From contig NZ_JBFCVL010000008.1 in assembly GCF_040712075.1 (NCBI RefSeq), positions 1-64,000 of the forward strand: a stretch of 64,000 nucleotides of DNA. The letters are read 5' to 3'. This document shows, one piece after another, positions 27,311 to 37,760 of this stretch. The translations under genes were made by a program, and so were the position numbers. The stretch is from Fodinicurvata sp. EGI_FJ10296 (lineage in GTDB: Bacteria; Pseudomonadota; Alphaproteobacteria; DSM-16000; Inquilinaceae). The notes below the pieces were generated by a model. That model was not told the DNA's origin. It saw nothing but the letters and a program-made list of their open reading frames with translations, and made no database searches. Numbering within the stretch: the stretch's first letter is position 1; the number at the start of each line of letters is the position of its first letter.

Positions 27311-27776
27311 ACATAGCTGTGAATCGTCACTCTTCACAACGCCGCGCAATTGGCGGGCGGAAACCCTGATCTGTGAAACCCAAAGTCTGGGACTGCAGGC
27401 GGCAGGGGTGGCGGCGGATAGTCTTTGCGTCGGTTTCCGGACGGCGCCGGGGATGCAGCCGATAAATTGCTCCAAATCAACCATTTATCGGCGTTCGGCA
27501 AAAGCAATCCAACTTGCTGCACGACGGTGGCTCTACAGAGCAGCATTGAGTGCTGCATTGCGTCCGGGACGATCAGGGGGTAGAAAATCTGATGATATCG
27601 ATCCGTGAGTCCCATAGCGCGTAGGCGGAAATCTCGCGCTACATTTGCCACTGCCGACGGTGGTCGGTTCTTCGCCCCCCAAAAAAACGGTCCATGCGAC
27701 CAAAGGCCATCTACGCCCTGCCAGAGTGGCGACATAGTTTCCCTTCCGTACCCGAACGCCGCAAAAGGTGTCGATT
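27311..27776. other. 466-bp spacer upstream of cydAB, no convincing gene
   Basis: Open frames exist on both strands, but their translations are Pro/Arg/Ser-rich and show no family pattern. Two small inverted repeats are visible: GCAGCA-TTGAG-TGCTGC around 27540-27560, and TAGCGCG/CGCGCTA (27615-27621 with 27635-27641). The stretch probably holds the cydAB promoter and control sites, but I see no clear FNR or CRP box. Confidence 0.4.
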
Positions 27777-29177
27777 ATGGACTTGGACCCGCTCTTAATC
27801 TCCCGGATACAGTTCGCCTTCGTTGTATCCTTTCATATCCTATTCCCCGCATTCACCATTGGTCTCGCGTCCTTCATCGCAGTCCTGGAAGGGCTTTATT
27901 ACAAAACCGACGATCCGGTTTATCTCCGGCTGTCGCGGTTCTGGACCAAAATCTTCGCCGTCAGCTTTGGCATGGGAGTTGTGTCCGGCATTGTCATGTC
28001 GTTCCAGTTCGGCACGAATTGGAGCGAGTTCGCCTATTCCGCGTCGAACATCTTCGGGCCGTTGCTTGCATACGAGGTTGTGACGGCGTTCTTCCTGGAG
28101 GCGACGTTCCTCGGGATTCTGCTGTTCGGCCGCGATCGCGTGCCCAGGGGCGTTCACCTGTTCGCGGCCATCATGGTCGCGGTGGGCACCTTTCTGTCGA
28201 CCTTCTGGATCCTGGCCGCGAACAGCTGGATGCAGACCCCGGCCGGCATCGATTATCGCGACGGCATGTTCTATGTCGAAAGCTGGGCTGCGGCCATCTT
28301 CAACCCCTCGTTCGGTGTGCGGTTCCTGCACATGGTCACCGCCGCCTTCCTGACCACGGCATTCTTCGTGATCGCGGTCGGCGGTTGGTATCTGCTCAAG
28401 GGAAAATTCCGCGGACCTGCACGGATCATGTTTTCGATGAGCTTCTGGCTGGTCGCCGTGCTCGCCCCGGCTCAGATCATTTTCGGCGATATGCACGGGC
28501 TGAACACATTCGAGAATCAGCCCGCCAAGGTCGCCGCCATGGAAGGCCACTGGGAGACCCACTCGGGCGCACCGCTGTTGCTGTTCGGCCTGCCCGATCA
28601 GGAGGCCGAAGTGACCCGTTACAGCCTCGGCATTCCCAATCTTGCCAGCCTGATCCTGACCCACAGCCTCGACGGCGAAGTCCCCGGCCTTTCGTCATTC
28701 GCGCCCGACGAGCGGCCCTATATGCCGGTGTTGTTCTGGACATTCCGCATCATGGTGGGCATTGGCTTCGTCATGGCCGGCATGGCCATGATCAGCCTGA
28801 TCCTGCGCTGGCGCGGCACCCTGTTCACGGCACACTGGTTCCACCGGTTGTCCATCGCCACGCTGCCTTTGGGCTTCCTGGCCGTCCTGACCGGCTGGAT
28901 CACGACCGAAATGGGCCGCTACCCATGGGTGGTTTATGGCTATCTTCGTCTCGAAGATGCCGTCACGCCGTCACTGACCGGGCCGATGGCACTGGCGTCG
29001 CTCCTGATCTACATCGTCGTTTATGCCGCCGTGTTCAGCGCCGGCGCGTATTACATCGCGCGCATCATTCAAAGCGGCCCCGACGACGATCCGGCGATTG
29101 CGTCTCCTGAGACCACCGGCGCCCATCCGAAACGGCCGCTTTCGGCCCCCGAAGAAAGCCTGTCACCGGCTGAGTAG
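27777..29177 (+). CDS. cydA: Cytochrome bd-type quinol oxidase subunit I
   Basis: A 466-residue subunit carrying haems b558, b595 and d, which oxidises quinol and reduces O2. MDLDPLLISRIQFAFVVSFH places the haem ligand His20. FLEATFLGILLFG, GTFLSTFWILAANSWMQTPA and the C-terminal GWITTEMGRYPWVVYG are family hallmarks. The Q loop is short, as in the cyanide-insensitive oxidase (CIO) branch. Length ~466 (against ~522 in E. coli) agrees. The ATG at 27777 has AAAGGTG upstream; a GTG three codons earlier is less likely. cydB follows 42 bp later. No cydDC or cydX gene is adjacent, which is usual for CIO loci. Confidence 0.93.
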   Translation: MDLDPLLISRIQFAFVVSFHILFPAFTIGLASFIAVLEGLYYKTDDPVYLRLSRFWTKIFAVSFGMGVVSGIVMSFQFGTNWSEFAYSASNIFGPLLAYEVVTAFFLEATFLGILLFGRDRVPRGVHLFAAIMVAVGTFLSTFWILAANSWMQTPAGIDYRDGMFYVESWAAAIFNPSFGVRFLHMVTAAFLTTAFFVIAVGGWYLLKGKFRGPARIMFSMSFWLVAVLAPAQIIFGDMHGLNTFENQPAKVAAMEGHWETHSGAPLLLFGLPDQEAEVTRYSLGIPNLASLILTHSLDGEVPGLSSFAPDERPYMPVLFWTFRIMVGIGFVMAGMAMISLILRWRGTLFTAHWFHRLSIATLPLGFLAVLTGWITTEMGRYPWVVYGYLRLEDAVTPSLTGPMALASLLIYIVVYAAVFSAGAYYIARIIQSGPDDDPAIASPETTGAHPKRPLSAPEESLSPAE

Positions 29178-29219
29178 ACAAATCGTTCCCGTTCGGACCG
29201 ACGCTGGGAGTTTCAAATC

Positions 29220-30224
29220 ATGGTCGACCTGACCCTCGTATGGGCCGCGATTATTGCCGTTGGCGTGTTCATGTACGTGCTCATGGACGGGTTCGATCTG
29301 GGCATCGGAATCCTGTTTCCGTTCGCGCCGGATCATGCGGCCCGTGACGACATCATGAATTCGGTGGCCCCGATCTGGGATGGCAATGAAACCTGGCTGG
29401 TGCTGGGCGGCGCCGGATTGCTGGCCGCCTTTCCTCTGGCCTATTCAGTTCTTCTGCCCGCCCTCTATCTGCCGATCCTGTTCATGCTTGTGGCGTTGAT
29501 TTTCCGCGGCGTCGCGTTCGAGTTCCGCTTCAAGGCTCATCGGTCGCGCTATCTGTGGGACATCGCCTTCACTTTCGGATCGACGCTGGCGACCTTTTCC
29601 CAGGGGGTCATCCTCGGCGCCTTCATCCGCGGATTCGAAGTCGAAGGCACCCGCTATGTCGGTGGGCCTTTCGACTGGCTGACGCCGTTCAGCTTCGCAA
29701 CCGGGCTCGGCCTCGTCGCCGGCTATGGCCTGATCGGCGCCAGCTGGATCGTGATGAAGACGGAAGACGAAACCCAGGAATGGGCCTATGGCGCCGCACG
29801 GATATTGCTGGTGGCCGTCATCGTCTTCGTCGGCGTGGTCAGTCTGTGGACCCCGCTTACAGATCCCGACATCGCCGCACGCTGGTTCGACTGGCCTAAC
29901 ATCCTGTTTCTGTCGCCGGTCCCGCTGCTGACGGCACTTCTGGCCTGGACGCTGTATCGCGGCATCGAGAATCGGCGGGAATTCACGCCGTTCCTGTGCT
30001 CGCTCGGCCTGTTCGCGTTATCCTATCTCGGCCTCGCCATCAGTTTGTGGCCGTATGTCATCCCGCCCTCGATCACCATCTGGGAGGCGGCATCCGACGA
30101 GGGATCGCAGCTCTTCCTGCTGATCGGCGTCCTGCTCGTGCTGCCGGTGATCCTTACATATACCGCGATCACCTATTGGGTTTTCCGGGGCAAGGTCCGC
30201 AGCGGGTCGGGCGGCTACCATTAG
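29220..30224 (+). CDS. cydB: Cytochrome bd-type quinol oxidase subunit II
   Basis: A 334-residue polytopic partner of CydA with ~8-9 transmembrane segments. The N-terminus VWAAIIAVGVFMYVLMDGFD followed by LGIG, then MNSVAPIWDGNETWLVLGGA, is diagnostic. IFRGVAFEFRFKA and ATFSQGVILGAFIRG follow as in CIO-type CydB. The ATG is at 29220. It completes the oxidase operon. rnpB begins ~44 bp downstream and has its own likely promoter. Confidence 0.94.
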   Translation: MVDLTLVWAAIIAVGVFMYVLMDGFDLGIGILFPFAPDHAARDDIMNSVAPIWDGNETWLVLGGAGLLAAFPLAYSVLLPALYLPILFMLVALIFRGVAFEFRFKAHRSRYLWDIAFTFGSTLATFSQGVILGAFIRGFEVEGTRYVGGPFDWLTPFSFATGLGLVAGYGLIGASWIVMKTEDETQEWAYGAARILLVAVIVFVGVVSLWTPLTDPDIAARWFDWPNILFLSPVPLLTALLAWTLYRGIENRREFTPFLCSLGLFALSYLGLAISLWPYVIPPSITIWEAASDEGSQLFLLIGVLLVLPVILTYTAITYWVFRGKVRSGSGGYH

Positions 30225-30267
30225 GAAAAGCTTTCGTTCCGCGCGCATTTCGCTATTGTCCGCGATC

Positions 30268-30661
<394 letters not shown>

Positions 30662-30732
30662 GTTAATGGCCAGCGTAGTCCCCCCGACCGGGCCATTCGA
30701 TCGACATCGACGGCCCGGCCAGAGCGTGAGGC

Positions 30733-32412
30733 TTACCGGGTTAGGGGCTTGTACTTGATCCGGTGCGGCTGGTCGGCCTCAGCGCCCAGACGACGGCGGC
30801 GATCGGCCTCGTAGTCTTCGTAGTTGCCTTCGAACCACACAGCCTGGCTATCGCCTTCGAAGGCCAGAATATGGGTCGCGATCCGATCCAGGAACCAGCG
30901 ATCATGGCTGATCACGACAGCGCAGCCGGGGAACGACAGCAACGCGTCTTCCAGTGCCCGAAGCGTGTCGACATCGAGGTCGTTGGTCGGCTCATCGAGC
31001 AGGAACAGGTTGGAGCCGGACCGCAGCATCTTCGCCAGATGGACACGGTTACGTTCACCGCCGGAAAGCTGGCCGACCTTCTTCTGCTGATCTCCGCCCT
31101 TGAAGTTGAACGCACCGACATAGGCACGGGACGGCATCTTGCGCTTGCCGAGATCGATCTCGTCGTCGCCGCCGGAGATTTCCTCCCACACCGTCTTATT
31201 GGCGTTGAGGCTATCCCGGCTTTGGTCGACATAGCCGAGCTTGACGGTATCGCCGACCTCGATCGAGCCGCCATCCGGCTTTTCCTGGCCGGTAATCAGC
31301 CGGAACAGGGTCGTCTTGCCGGCGCCGTTCGGACCGATGACGCCGACGATACCGCCCCGAGGCAGGTTGAACGACAGCCCCTCGAACAGCAGATGATCGT
31401 CAAAGCCCTTTGTCAGATCCTCTGCCAGCAAAACCTTGTCGCCCAGGCGTTCGGGCGTCGGGATCAGAATCTGGGCGCTGCCGGGGGCCTGATCGCGTGA
31501 CTGGGCAAGCAGATCCTCATACGCATTGATTCGGGCTTTCTGCTTTGTCTGGCGGCCTTTGGCGCCCTGACGGATCCAGTCGAGTTCGTGGTCCAGCGTG
31601 CGCTGGCGCGACGCCTCGGACTTCGCTTCCTGTTCCAGACGCTTGCGGCGCTTGTCCAGGTACTCCGAATAGTTGCCTTCGTACGGCAGCCCCCGACCGC
31701 GATCGAGTTCCAGAATCCAGCCGGTAACGTTGTCGAGAAAATACCGGTCATGGGTGATCATGACCACGGTGCCGGTGTAGGTGCGCAGGAACCGTTCCAA
31801 CCAGGTTATGCTCTCGGCATCCAGATGGTTGGTCGGTTCGTCGAGCAGCAGCATATCGGGCTTCGACAGCAGCAGCCGGCAGAGGGCGACGCGACGGCGT
31901 TCACCGCCGGACAGCACCTTGACGTCGCTGTCGCCCGGCGGGCACCGCAGCGCGTCCATGGCGATTTCGACCGTGCGGTCCAGATCCCAGGCATCCGCGG
32001 CGTCGATCTTCTCCTGCAAAACGCCCTGCTCTTCGATCAGGTCGTTCATTTCGTCGGGATCGGTGATCTCGGCGAATTTGAGCGACACTGCTTCGTAGCG
32101 TTTGACCAGATCGTAGACTTCGCCAAGCGCTTCCAGCACATTCTCGTGCACCGTCTTGGTTTCGTCGAGATGCGGTTCCTGCTGCAAATAGCCCATCTTG
32201 ACGCCGTCGGCCGCCCAGGCTTCGCCGCTGATTTCCTTGTCGATTCCGGCCATGATGCGCAGTAGGGTCGATTTACCGGATCCGTTCGGGCCGAGCACGC
32301 CGATCTTCGCGCCCGGATAGAATTGCAGATTGATGTTATCCAGAACCTTTTTGCCGCCGGGATAGGTCTTGGACACATTGCTCATGTGATAGATGTATTG
32401 GTACGAGGCCAT
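30733..32412 (-). CDS. ettA: Energy-dependent translational throttle protein EttA
   Basis: A 559-residue soluble ABC-F ATPase that binds the ribosomal E site and gates early elongation according to ATP/ADP. There are two ABC domains: Walker [10 protein letters not shown] and GPNGAGKTT, signatures [15 protein letters not shown] and [15 protein letters not shown], and Walker [15 protein letters not shown] and [13 protein letters not shown]. The start [20 protein letters not shown], the arm region inserted in domain 1, and the linker with [20 protein letters not shown] are specific to EttA. Length matches E. coli (555). The ATG at 32412 is used. Upstream in-frame codons are antisense-like and cross the start of a divergent small gene. 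Confidence 0.95.
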   Translation of the reverse strand: MASYQYIYHMSNVSKTYPGGKKVLDNINLQFYPGAKIGVLGPNGSGKSTLLRIMAGIDKEISGEAWAADGVKMGYLQQEPHLDETKTVHENVLEALGEVYDLVKRYEAVSLKFAEITDPDEMNDLIEEQGVLQEKIDAADAWDLDRTVEIAMDALRCPPGDSDVKVLSGGERRRVALCRLLLSKPDMLLLDEPTNHLDAESITWLERFLRTYTGTVVMITHDRYFLDNVTGWILELDRGRGLPYEGNYSEYLDKRRKRLEQEAKSEASRQRTLDHELDWIRQGAKGRQTKQKARINAYEDLLAQSRDQAPGSAQILIPTPERLGDKVLLAEDLTKGFDDHLLFEGLSFNLPRGGIVGVIGPNGAGKTTLFRLITGQEKPDGGSIEVGDTVKLGYVDQSRDSLNANKTVWEEISGGDDEIDLGKRKMPSRAYVGAFNFKGGDQQKKVGQLSGGERNRVHLAKMLRSGSNLFLLDEPTNDLDVDTLRALEDALLSFPGCAVVISHDRWFLDRIATHILAFEGDSQAVWFEGNYEDYEADRRRRLGAEADQPHRIKYKPLTR

Positions 32413-32619
32413 AAGCGGCAATGCTCCGTCTTTTGAGGGTACGACGGCAGCGTCGGCGGCGGCCCAGCCGCACCCGTCTGCCCGAAGTTGTCCGCCTTTT
32501 ACCTGATCATTGTCGCCATGGCGAGGGGCATCGTCGCCGCATCGACCGGAGACGCCCCGGATACGCTGCCAGGGGCGCGCATTTCCAATTCGCCCCGATC
32601 TCTGATATCGGATAGGGCC

Positions 32620-32814
32620 ATGGATATGAAGGAACTGGCCGGCAATGCCGCCGGCACGATCGTTGTTCTGCTGCTTCTGGCGGCCGCTCTCGTCATCGCG
32701 GCCCTGGCGATCGCCATGATCCCGGTGATGATTTTCGTGGCACCTATGACGCTCGCCGCCGTCGCTATCGTGTTCCTGGTCGCCTGGATCAGGCGGCGCC
32801 GCGACCGGCGATAG
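32620..32814 (+). CDS. Small hypothetical membrane protein
   Basis: A 64-residue reading frame, mostly hydrophobic. Two closely spaced segments (about residues 11-32, [20 protein letters not shown], and 33-55, [20 protein letters not shown]) are followed by the basic tail RRRRDRR, which would be cytosolic. The ATG at 32620 is followed by another at 32626. It is divergent from ettA with ~207 bp between starts. No family recognised. The hydrophobic pattern and positive-inside tail make it plausible, but GC-rich antisense DNA can also give such frames. Confidence 0.45.
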   Translation: MDMKELAGNAAGTIVVLLLLAAALVIAALAIAMIPVMIFVAPMTLAAVAIVFLVAWIRRRRDRR

Positions 32815-32838
32815 CACCGCCAATCGCGCCGCCCCGAC

Positions 32839-35800
32839 TCATTCCACCGAAATCTCGCGCCGCACGAGAATAGCGCGATTCCCGAAGTCGAAATAGCGGA
32901 GTTCGTAGGTCCCCGCGGCGTCAGGCAGCGGCAGCGTTACGGTCTTGCCGTCGGCCGTACCGACCGCGTCCAGCCACTGCATCGTCGGCATGCCAGGTTC
33001 GGCGATCGCAATACGGTCGCGGTCGTTGCCCGGACCGGTCCATTCGACCTCCACGCTGCCACCGGCGGCAGCCGTCGCCGGAGCGTCGAGCGTCGCCTCG
33101 ACCCGACCGACCTCGAACGATGCCCGCGCAATCACGGAACCGTCCGATCCGAGCACATAGACCAGATCGTAAGGCCCGGTTTCCGCGAGTGGATCGAACC
33201 GGACATCGCCGCCGCCCCCGGATATTTCGTGCTCGGCGATCGGGGAGTCCGTGTTCCCGCCGGTTGCAACCAGCAGGATACGGTCGTTGCGACGGCCAGG
33301 CCCCTGCCAACTCACCGTGAACGGCGCCTCTGCCACCACGTCTTCGGGCGGCGTGATGTCGGCCGTGACGGCGATCAGTTCGATCGGCGCACTCGCCAGC
33401 GTTCGGCGCCCTTCCTCAAGCACATAGCGGATCTCGTAGAAACCCGGTTCCCCTGGGGCCGTCAGGCTGCCCTGGCTGTCATCGCCGACCCGCACATAGT
33501 CGGTATATTCACCTTGCTCGGCATCCAGCGGCACGATGGTCACGAAGTCGCGCGGATGAATCGCATCACTCCATTCAACCCGGAAATCCGACCCGGTTAC
33601 CGCTGTTTCAGGCGCGCTGACCGACACATCCTGCGTCACGATCTCGATCGGGGCGCTGGCCAGCGTCCGGCGGCCTTCGTCCAGCACATAGCGAATCTCG
33701 TAGAAACCCGGTTCCGCCGGGGCGCGGAGACTGCCCTGGCTATCGTCGCCGGTCCGCACGTAATCGTCGTACTCACCTTCTTCGGCGTCCAGCGGCACGA
33801 TGGTCACGAAGTCGCGCGGATGGATCGTGCCGGTCCATTCGACCCGGAAATCGGACCCCGTCACCGCTGTCTCCGGTGCGCTGACGGAAACCTCCTGCGT
33901 CACGATCTCGATCGGCGCACTGGCCAGCGTCTGCCGGCCTTCATCCAGCACATACCGGATCTCGTAAAAGCCCGGCTCGGCCGGCGCCCGCAGATCGCCC
34001 TCCGTGTCGTCGTCCCCGACCCGGACATAGTCGCCGTATTCGCCCTCGGCGGCGTCCAGCGGCACGATGGTGACGAAATCGCGCGGGTGGATCGAACCCT
34101 CCCATGCCACGCCGAAGCTGGAACCGGCCACCGCCGTCTCCGGACCGCTGACGGAAACCTCCTGCGTCACGATCTCGATCGGCGCGCTGGCAAGCGTCTG
34201 CCGACCTTCATCCAGCACATACCGGATCTCGTAAAAGCCCGGCTCGGCCGGCGCCCGCAGATCACCGTCCGTGTCGTCGTCCCCGACCCGGACATAGTCG
34301 CCGTATTCGCCCTCGGCGGCGTCCAGCGGCACGATGGTGACGAAATCGCGCGGGTGGATCGAACCCTCCCATGCCACGCCGAAGCTGGAACCGGCCACCG
34401 CCGTCTCCGGACCGCTGACGGAAACCTCCTGCGTCACAATCTCGATCGGCGCGCTGGCCAGCGTCCGCCGGCCTTCATCCAGCACATACCGGATCTCGTA
34501 GAAACCCGGTTCCGCCGGAGCGCGGAGACTGCCCTGGCTATCGTCGCCGACCCGCACATAGTCGGTGTACTCACCTTCTTCGGCGTCCAGCGGCACGATG
34601 GTCACGAAGTCGCGTTCGTTGATCGCCCCATCCCATTCGACGGAGAAATCGGAACCCGTCACCGCCGTTTCCGGCGCATCCACTGTCACATCCTGTTCGG
34701 CAACCTTGATGGGGGCCGTCGCCAGTGTGCGGCGTCCTTCGCTCAGAACATAACGAATCTCAAAGAGCCCGGCTTCGGCGGGCGCGGTCAGTGTGGCCGA
34801 CGTTGAATCGCTCACATTGGAATAGTCGCCGTATTCGCCCTCCGCCGCTTCCGTCGACACGATCGTTACGAAATCACGCCCGTTGATGGCGTTCTCCCAC
34901 GTCACTTCGAAAGGCGCACCCGTTGCGACGGTCCCCGGACCCGACACCGACACGTCCTGCGTCACGACTTCGACGGGCACGCTGGCGACAGTGCGGCGTC
35001 CGTCGCTCACAACGTACCAGACTTCGTACAGGCCGGGATCCGCCGGCGCGGTCAGATCGGCGGAGAATTCGTCTTGCACATGGGAATATTCCTCATATGT
35101 GCCTTCGTCAGCGCCGCTCGGAACGATGGTCACATAGTCACGCGGTTCGGCCGAGTTTTCCCAACTCACGTTGAACACCGACCCCATAACGACGGATTCC
35201 GGCGCGCTCAGCCCGACGTCGATCGGTTCGGGTTCGGGCTCCGGTTCCGGTTCGGGGGCCGGCTCCGGCTCCGGCTCCGGCTGGGCCTGCACTTCCTGAG
35301 CGGCCTGAACGAGAGCACTGCTGAGTTCACTGGCGGAGTCGGCAGTAAAGAAACGGCCGCCTGTATTCTCCGCGATACATTGCAGCTGCGTGGGATCGGC
35401 GACATCGGCGACGTCGAAACCCACGACATGCACTCTGAAATCGACGCCCATCTCCGCCAGCTCGGCAGCGACAGCGCACGGATCGGCATCGCAGCTTTCG
35501 ATACCGTCGGAAATCAGCACCACGGTAGCCGGGCGTTCACCCGACGACATTTCGCCTGCAGCGTGGCGCACGGCGTCGGAAAGCGGCGTCATGCCGCGCG
35601 GCGTCAATCCGTTCACCGCCTGAAGGAACGTATCGGGATCGAGCGGCCCGACCGGCAGAACGGTCTCTATATCGCTGCAATCCTCGCTCCGGCGGTGGCC
35701 ATAAGCGACCAGGCCGACATCAGCGCCACTGGCCACCCATTCGCCCACCGTATCGGCCATCACCCGGCGGGCGATCTCAATCTTCGATTCGCCGTCGATC

Positions 35801-35922
35801 TGACCCCACATACTGTTCGACGTGTCCCACACGACAGTAACGTCTTCCGCCTGCGCGAAAGTGGCCAATAATGCGGCGGCAAATCCCGCCCCCAGCGTCG
35901 TCGCGCTATTCTTGAGCTTCAT
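32839..35922 (-). CDS. Secreted VWA-domain protein with tandem Ig-like repeats
   Basis: A 1027-residue exported protein. Residues 1-25 are a signal peptide (MKLKNSATTL...AAALLATFAQA). Residues ~26-212 form a von Willebrand A domain with an intact metal site: DTSNS (Asp33, Ser35, Ser37), Thr112 in GMTPLSDA and Asp139 in ISDGIE. A Pro-Glu linker (~214-234) leads into seven ~88-residue repeats (starting near 237, 325, 412, 501, 590, 679 and 767). Each has the pattern 'PETAV.G..F.V.W....PRDFVTIVPL.A.EGEY.DY....APAEPGFYEIRYVL.EGR.TLASAPIE'. Two diverged repeats follow (857-1027). Repeats 4 and 5 differ by one residue. Probably periplasmic or surface-exposed; VWA plus beta repeats suggests adhesion or scaffolding, but the function is unknown. 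Confidence 0.85.
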   Translation of the reverse strand: MKLKNSATTLGAGFAAALLATFAQAEDVTVVWDTSNSMWGQIDGESKIEIARRVMADTVGEWVASGADVGLVAYGHRRSEDCSDIETVLPVGPLDPDTFLQAVNGLTPRGMTPLSDAVRHAAGEMSSGERPATVVLISDGIESCDADPCAVAAELAEMGVDFRVHVVGFDVADVADPTQLQCIAENTGGRFFTADSASELSSALVQAAQEVQAQPEPEPEPAPEPEPEPEPEPIDVGLSAPESVVMGSVFNVSWENSAEPRDYVTIVPSGADEGTYEEYSHVQDEFSADLTAPADPGLYEVWYVVSDGRRTVASVPVEVVTQDVSVSGPGTVATGAPFEVTWENAINGRDFVTIVSTEAAEGEYGDYSNVSDSTSATLTAPAEAGLFEIRYVLSEGRRTLATAPIKVAEQDVTVDAPETAVTGSDFSVEWDGAINERDFVTIVPLDAEEGEYTDYVRVGDDSQGSLRAPAEPGFYEIRYVLDEGRRTLASAPIEIVTQEVSVSGPETAVAGSSFGVAWEGSIHPRDFVTIVPLDAAEGEYGDYVRVGDDDTDGDLRAPAEPGFYEIRYVLDEGRQTLASAPIEIVTQEVSVSGPETAVAGSSFGVAWEGSIHPRDFVTIVPLDAAEGEYGDYVRVGDDDTEGDLRAPAEPGFYEIRYVLDEGRQTLASAPIEIVTQEVSVSAPETAVTGSDFRVEWTGTIHPRDFVTIVPLDAEEGEYDDYVRTGDDSQGSLRAPAEPGFYEIRYVLDEGRRTLASAPIEIVTQDVSVSAPETAVTGSDFRVEWSDAIHPRDFVTIVPLDAEQGEYTDYVRVGDDSQGSLTAPGEPGFYEIRYVLEEGRRTLASAPIELIAVTADITPPEDVVAEAPFTVSWQGPGRRNDRILLVATGGNTDSPIAEHEISGGGGDVRFDPLAETGPYDLVYVLGSDGSVIARASFEVGRVEATLDAPATAAAGGSVEVEWTGPGNDRDRIAIAEPGMPTMQWLDAVGTADGKTVTLPLPDAAGTYELRYFDFGNRAILVRREISVE
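33889..34422. repeat. Nearly identical 267-bp tandem duplication inside the VWA gene
   Basis: Positions 33889-34155 and 34156-34422 each encode one complete 89-residue Ig-like repeat (repeats 5 and 4). By eye they differ at only about five bases and one residue (DTDGD against DTEGD), whereas the flanking repeats differ at many positions. This indicates a recent unequal exchange within the array. Confidence 0.88.
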
Positions 35923-36122
35923 TCGGCGTTCCTCGGGATACGGTATTCGATGTGACCGCCGAGGAGACTATCCGACAATTCACCGGGCGCCAACCCGGTC
36001 GGGACACTTCCCGTGCAAAACGATCCGGCCGAAATAACCTTGCCGACACCAGCGCCGTGTGTACGCTCAACCCTGCCAATGCATCAGGCGGAACGACCGC
36101 GAACAACAGGATACCGGGTACA

Positions 36123-37712
36123 ATGGCACTGTCCGCAACGGGGTCCGGGCCCGCAACCGAGCAATGGGCTGTATCGAAGGCCGCCGCATCGTCGGCTGGC
36201 GGCGTCGTGACGGCCCATCATCCACTGGCAGCGCACGTGGCCTGCGAGACGTTACGGGCCGGCGGCAGTGCCGTCGACGCCGCCATTGCGGCCGGTTTCG
36301 TCCTCGGTGTCGTCGAACCGTGGATGAGCGGTGTCGGCGGCGGCGGCGTCATGCTGATCCGGCCGCCGGGTGCCGAAACGCCGATTGCCCTGGACGCCGC
36401 GATGATTTCATCCGGCGGCGTCGATCCATCACGCTATGCGCTGGCTGCCAGCACTGCCCCGCCGCCTGCCACCCCTTCGATGTTTCCGTGGCCCGCCGTT
36501 GTCGACGACCGGAATATGACAGGGCCGGAATCGATCTGCGTTCCGGGACTCCTCGATGGCTATCGTCTGGCGCACGAAAGGTTCGGCCGGCTGAACTGGG
36601 CCGATCTGGTCGACCCCGCCCGCGCGATCGCGACTGACGGTCTGCCGGTCGACTGGTACACCATGCTGAACATCGCCATAGAGGCACGTCGGCTGTCGTC
36701 GCAGCCGGAAACCCGCGACATCTATCTGCCCGACGGCTTTCCACCCACGCCCGGCATTGCCGCGACGCCGACCAGGCTGTCCCTGGGGGCGCTGCCGGAA
36801 ACGCTGGCTACAATTCGCGATCAGGGACCGCGGGCGCTCTACGATGGCCCCCTCGCCCGCGCCCTCGCCGCCGACGTTTCGGCCAGGGGCGGCCCGCTTT
36901 CCGAGACGGATCTGACGGCATACCGGGCTGCATGGCGCAAACCCGACCGAACGGCCTATCGCGATACGACCGTCTTCACGACCCCGGGCCTGACGGGCGG
37001 CCCGACGCTGTCGCGCGCCTTGACCTTGTTGGACGGCATGCTTGATGCCGCGAACACCGATGCCGCGCACCTGTTTCCAGCCATCGCAACGGCCCTGAGC
37101 GATGCCTTCGCGGAACGTCTGCGGGGCCACGGGGCCGGCGGCGGCGAAAGCTGCACGACGCATTTGGCCGCAACCGACGCCGACGGCATGACCGTGTCAT
37201 GGACCCAGACGTTGCTGTCGCGTTTCGGCAGCGCGGTCGTGCTGCCCGAAACCGGCCTGTTAATGAATAATGGAATGCTGTGGTTCGACCCGCAGCCCGG
37301 CCGGCCGAACAGCATCGCCGCCGGTGTCAAGCCGCTGGCCAACATGGCGCCGACGATCGGCATCGACGCCGACGGCAGGATCGCGGCGATCGGGGCATCC
37401 GGCGGGCGGCGAATCATCGGGGCGGTGCTGCAGATGATTGCCTTCCTGACCGATCTCGGCCTGTCGCCGGAACAGGCTCTGGCTCAGGCGCGAATCGACG
37501 TCAGCGGCGGCTCCGACGTCAGCGTCGATCCGAAGCTGCCGCCCGACGCCCTCGCCGCGTTGAGGGCCGCCCATTCCACGGTCGAGATGGAAAACGGCGT
37601 GCATCCGACGACTTACGCCATCGCCTCGGTCCTCCGGTTCGATCCGCGCACGAACCGCGCCGAGGGCGCTGCGAGCCCCCACCAGCCGTGGCCCTGCGCC
37701 GCCGCCGTCTGA
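36123..37712 (+). CDS. Gamma-glutamyltransferase family protein
   Basis: A 529-residue Ntn-hydrolase of the GGT family, which self-cleaves into two subunits and then transfers or hydrolyses gamma-glutamyl groups. The large-subunit start has VVTAHHPLAAHVACETLRAG followed by GSAVDAAIAAGFVLGVVEP and SGVGGGGVMLI. The processing/nucleophile site is CTTHLAATDADG with Thr345 first in TTH, as in E. coli Thr391-Thr-His. The C-terminal ASGGRRIIGAVLQMIAFL matches the oxyanion/Gly-Gly region. The ATG at 36123 gives no evident signal peptide, so it may be cytosolic, unlike classical periplasmic GGT. An M81 peptidase gene follows 48 bp downstream, suggesting a shared peptide or gamma-glutamyl-compound pathway. 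Confidence 0.87.
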   Translation: MALSATGSGPATEQWAVSKAAASSAGGVVTAHHPLAAHVACETLRAGGSAVDAAIAAGFVLGVVEPWMSGVGGGGVMLIRPPGAETPIALDAAMISSGGVDPSRYALAASTAPPPATPSMFPWPAVVDDRNMTGPESICVPGLLDGYRLAHERFGRLNWADLVDPARAIATDGLPVDWYTMLNIAIEARRLSSQPETRDIYLPDGFPPTPGIAATPTRLSLGALPETLATIRDQGPRALYDGPLARALAADVSARGGPLSETDLTAYRAAWRKPDRTAYRDTTVFTTPGLTGGPTLSRALTLLDGMLDAANTDAAHLFPAIATALSDAFAERLRGHGAGGGESCTTHLAATDADGMTVSWTQTLLSRFGSAVVLPETGLLMNNGMLWFDPQPGRPNSIAAGVKPLANMAPTIGIDADGRIAAIGASGGRRIIGAVLQMIAFLTDLGLSPEQALAQARIDVSGGSDVSVDPKLPPDALAALRAAHSTVEMENGVHPTTYAIASVLRFDPRTNRAEGAASPHQPWPCAAAV

Positions 37713-37760
37713 ACTCACCGGCTACGACCCGCACTCGACCCAACTTGAAAGGAACAGGCC

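Noticed and set aside
27334-27735. 133-codon minus-strand frame upstream of cydA
   Set aside because: Proline runs and no domain pattern; its position and composition suggest non-coding spacer.
27605-29110. 501-codon plus-strand frame overlapping cydA
   Set aside because: It is the alternative frame of cydA; the cydA frame has the haem-ligand and Q-loop motifs.
33229-34806. 525-codon plus-strand frame with regular repeats opposite the VWA gene
   Set aside because: Repeats arise because the sense gene is repetitive; the translation is His/Arg-rich antisense and lacks any start signal.
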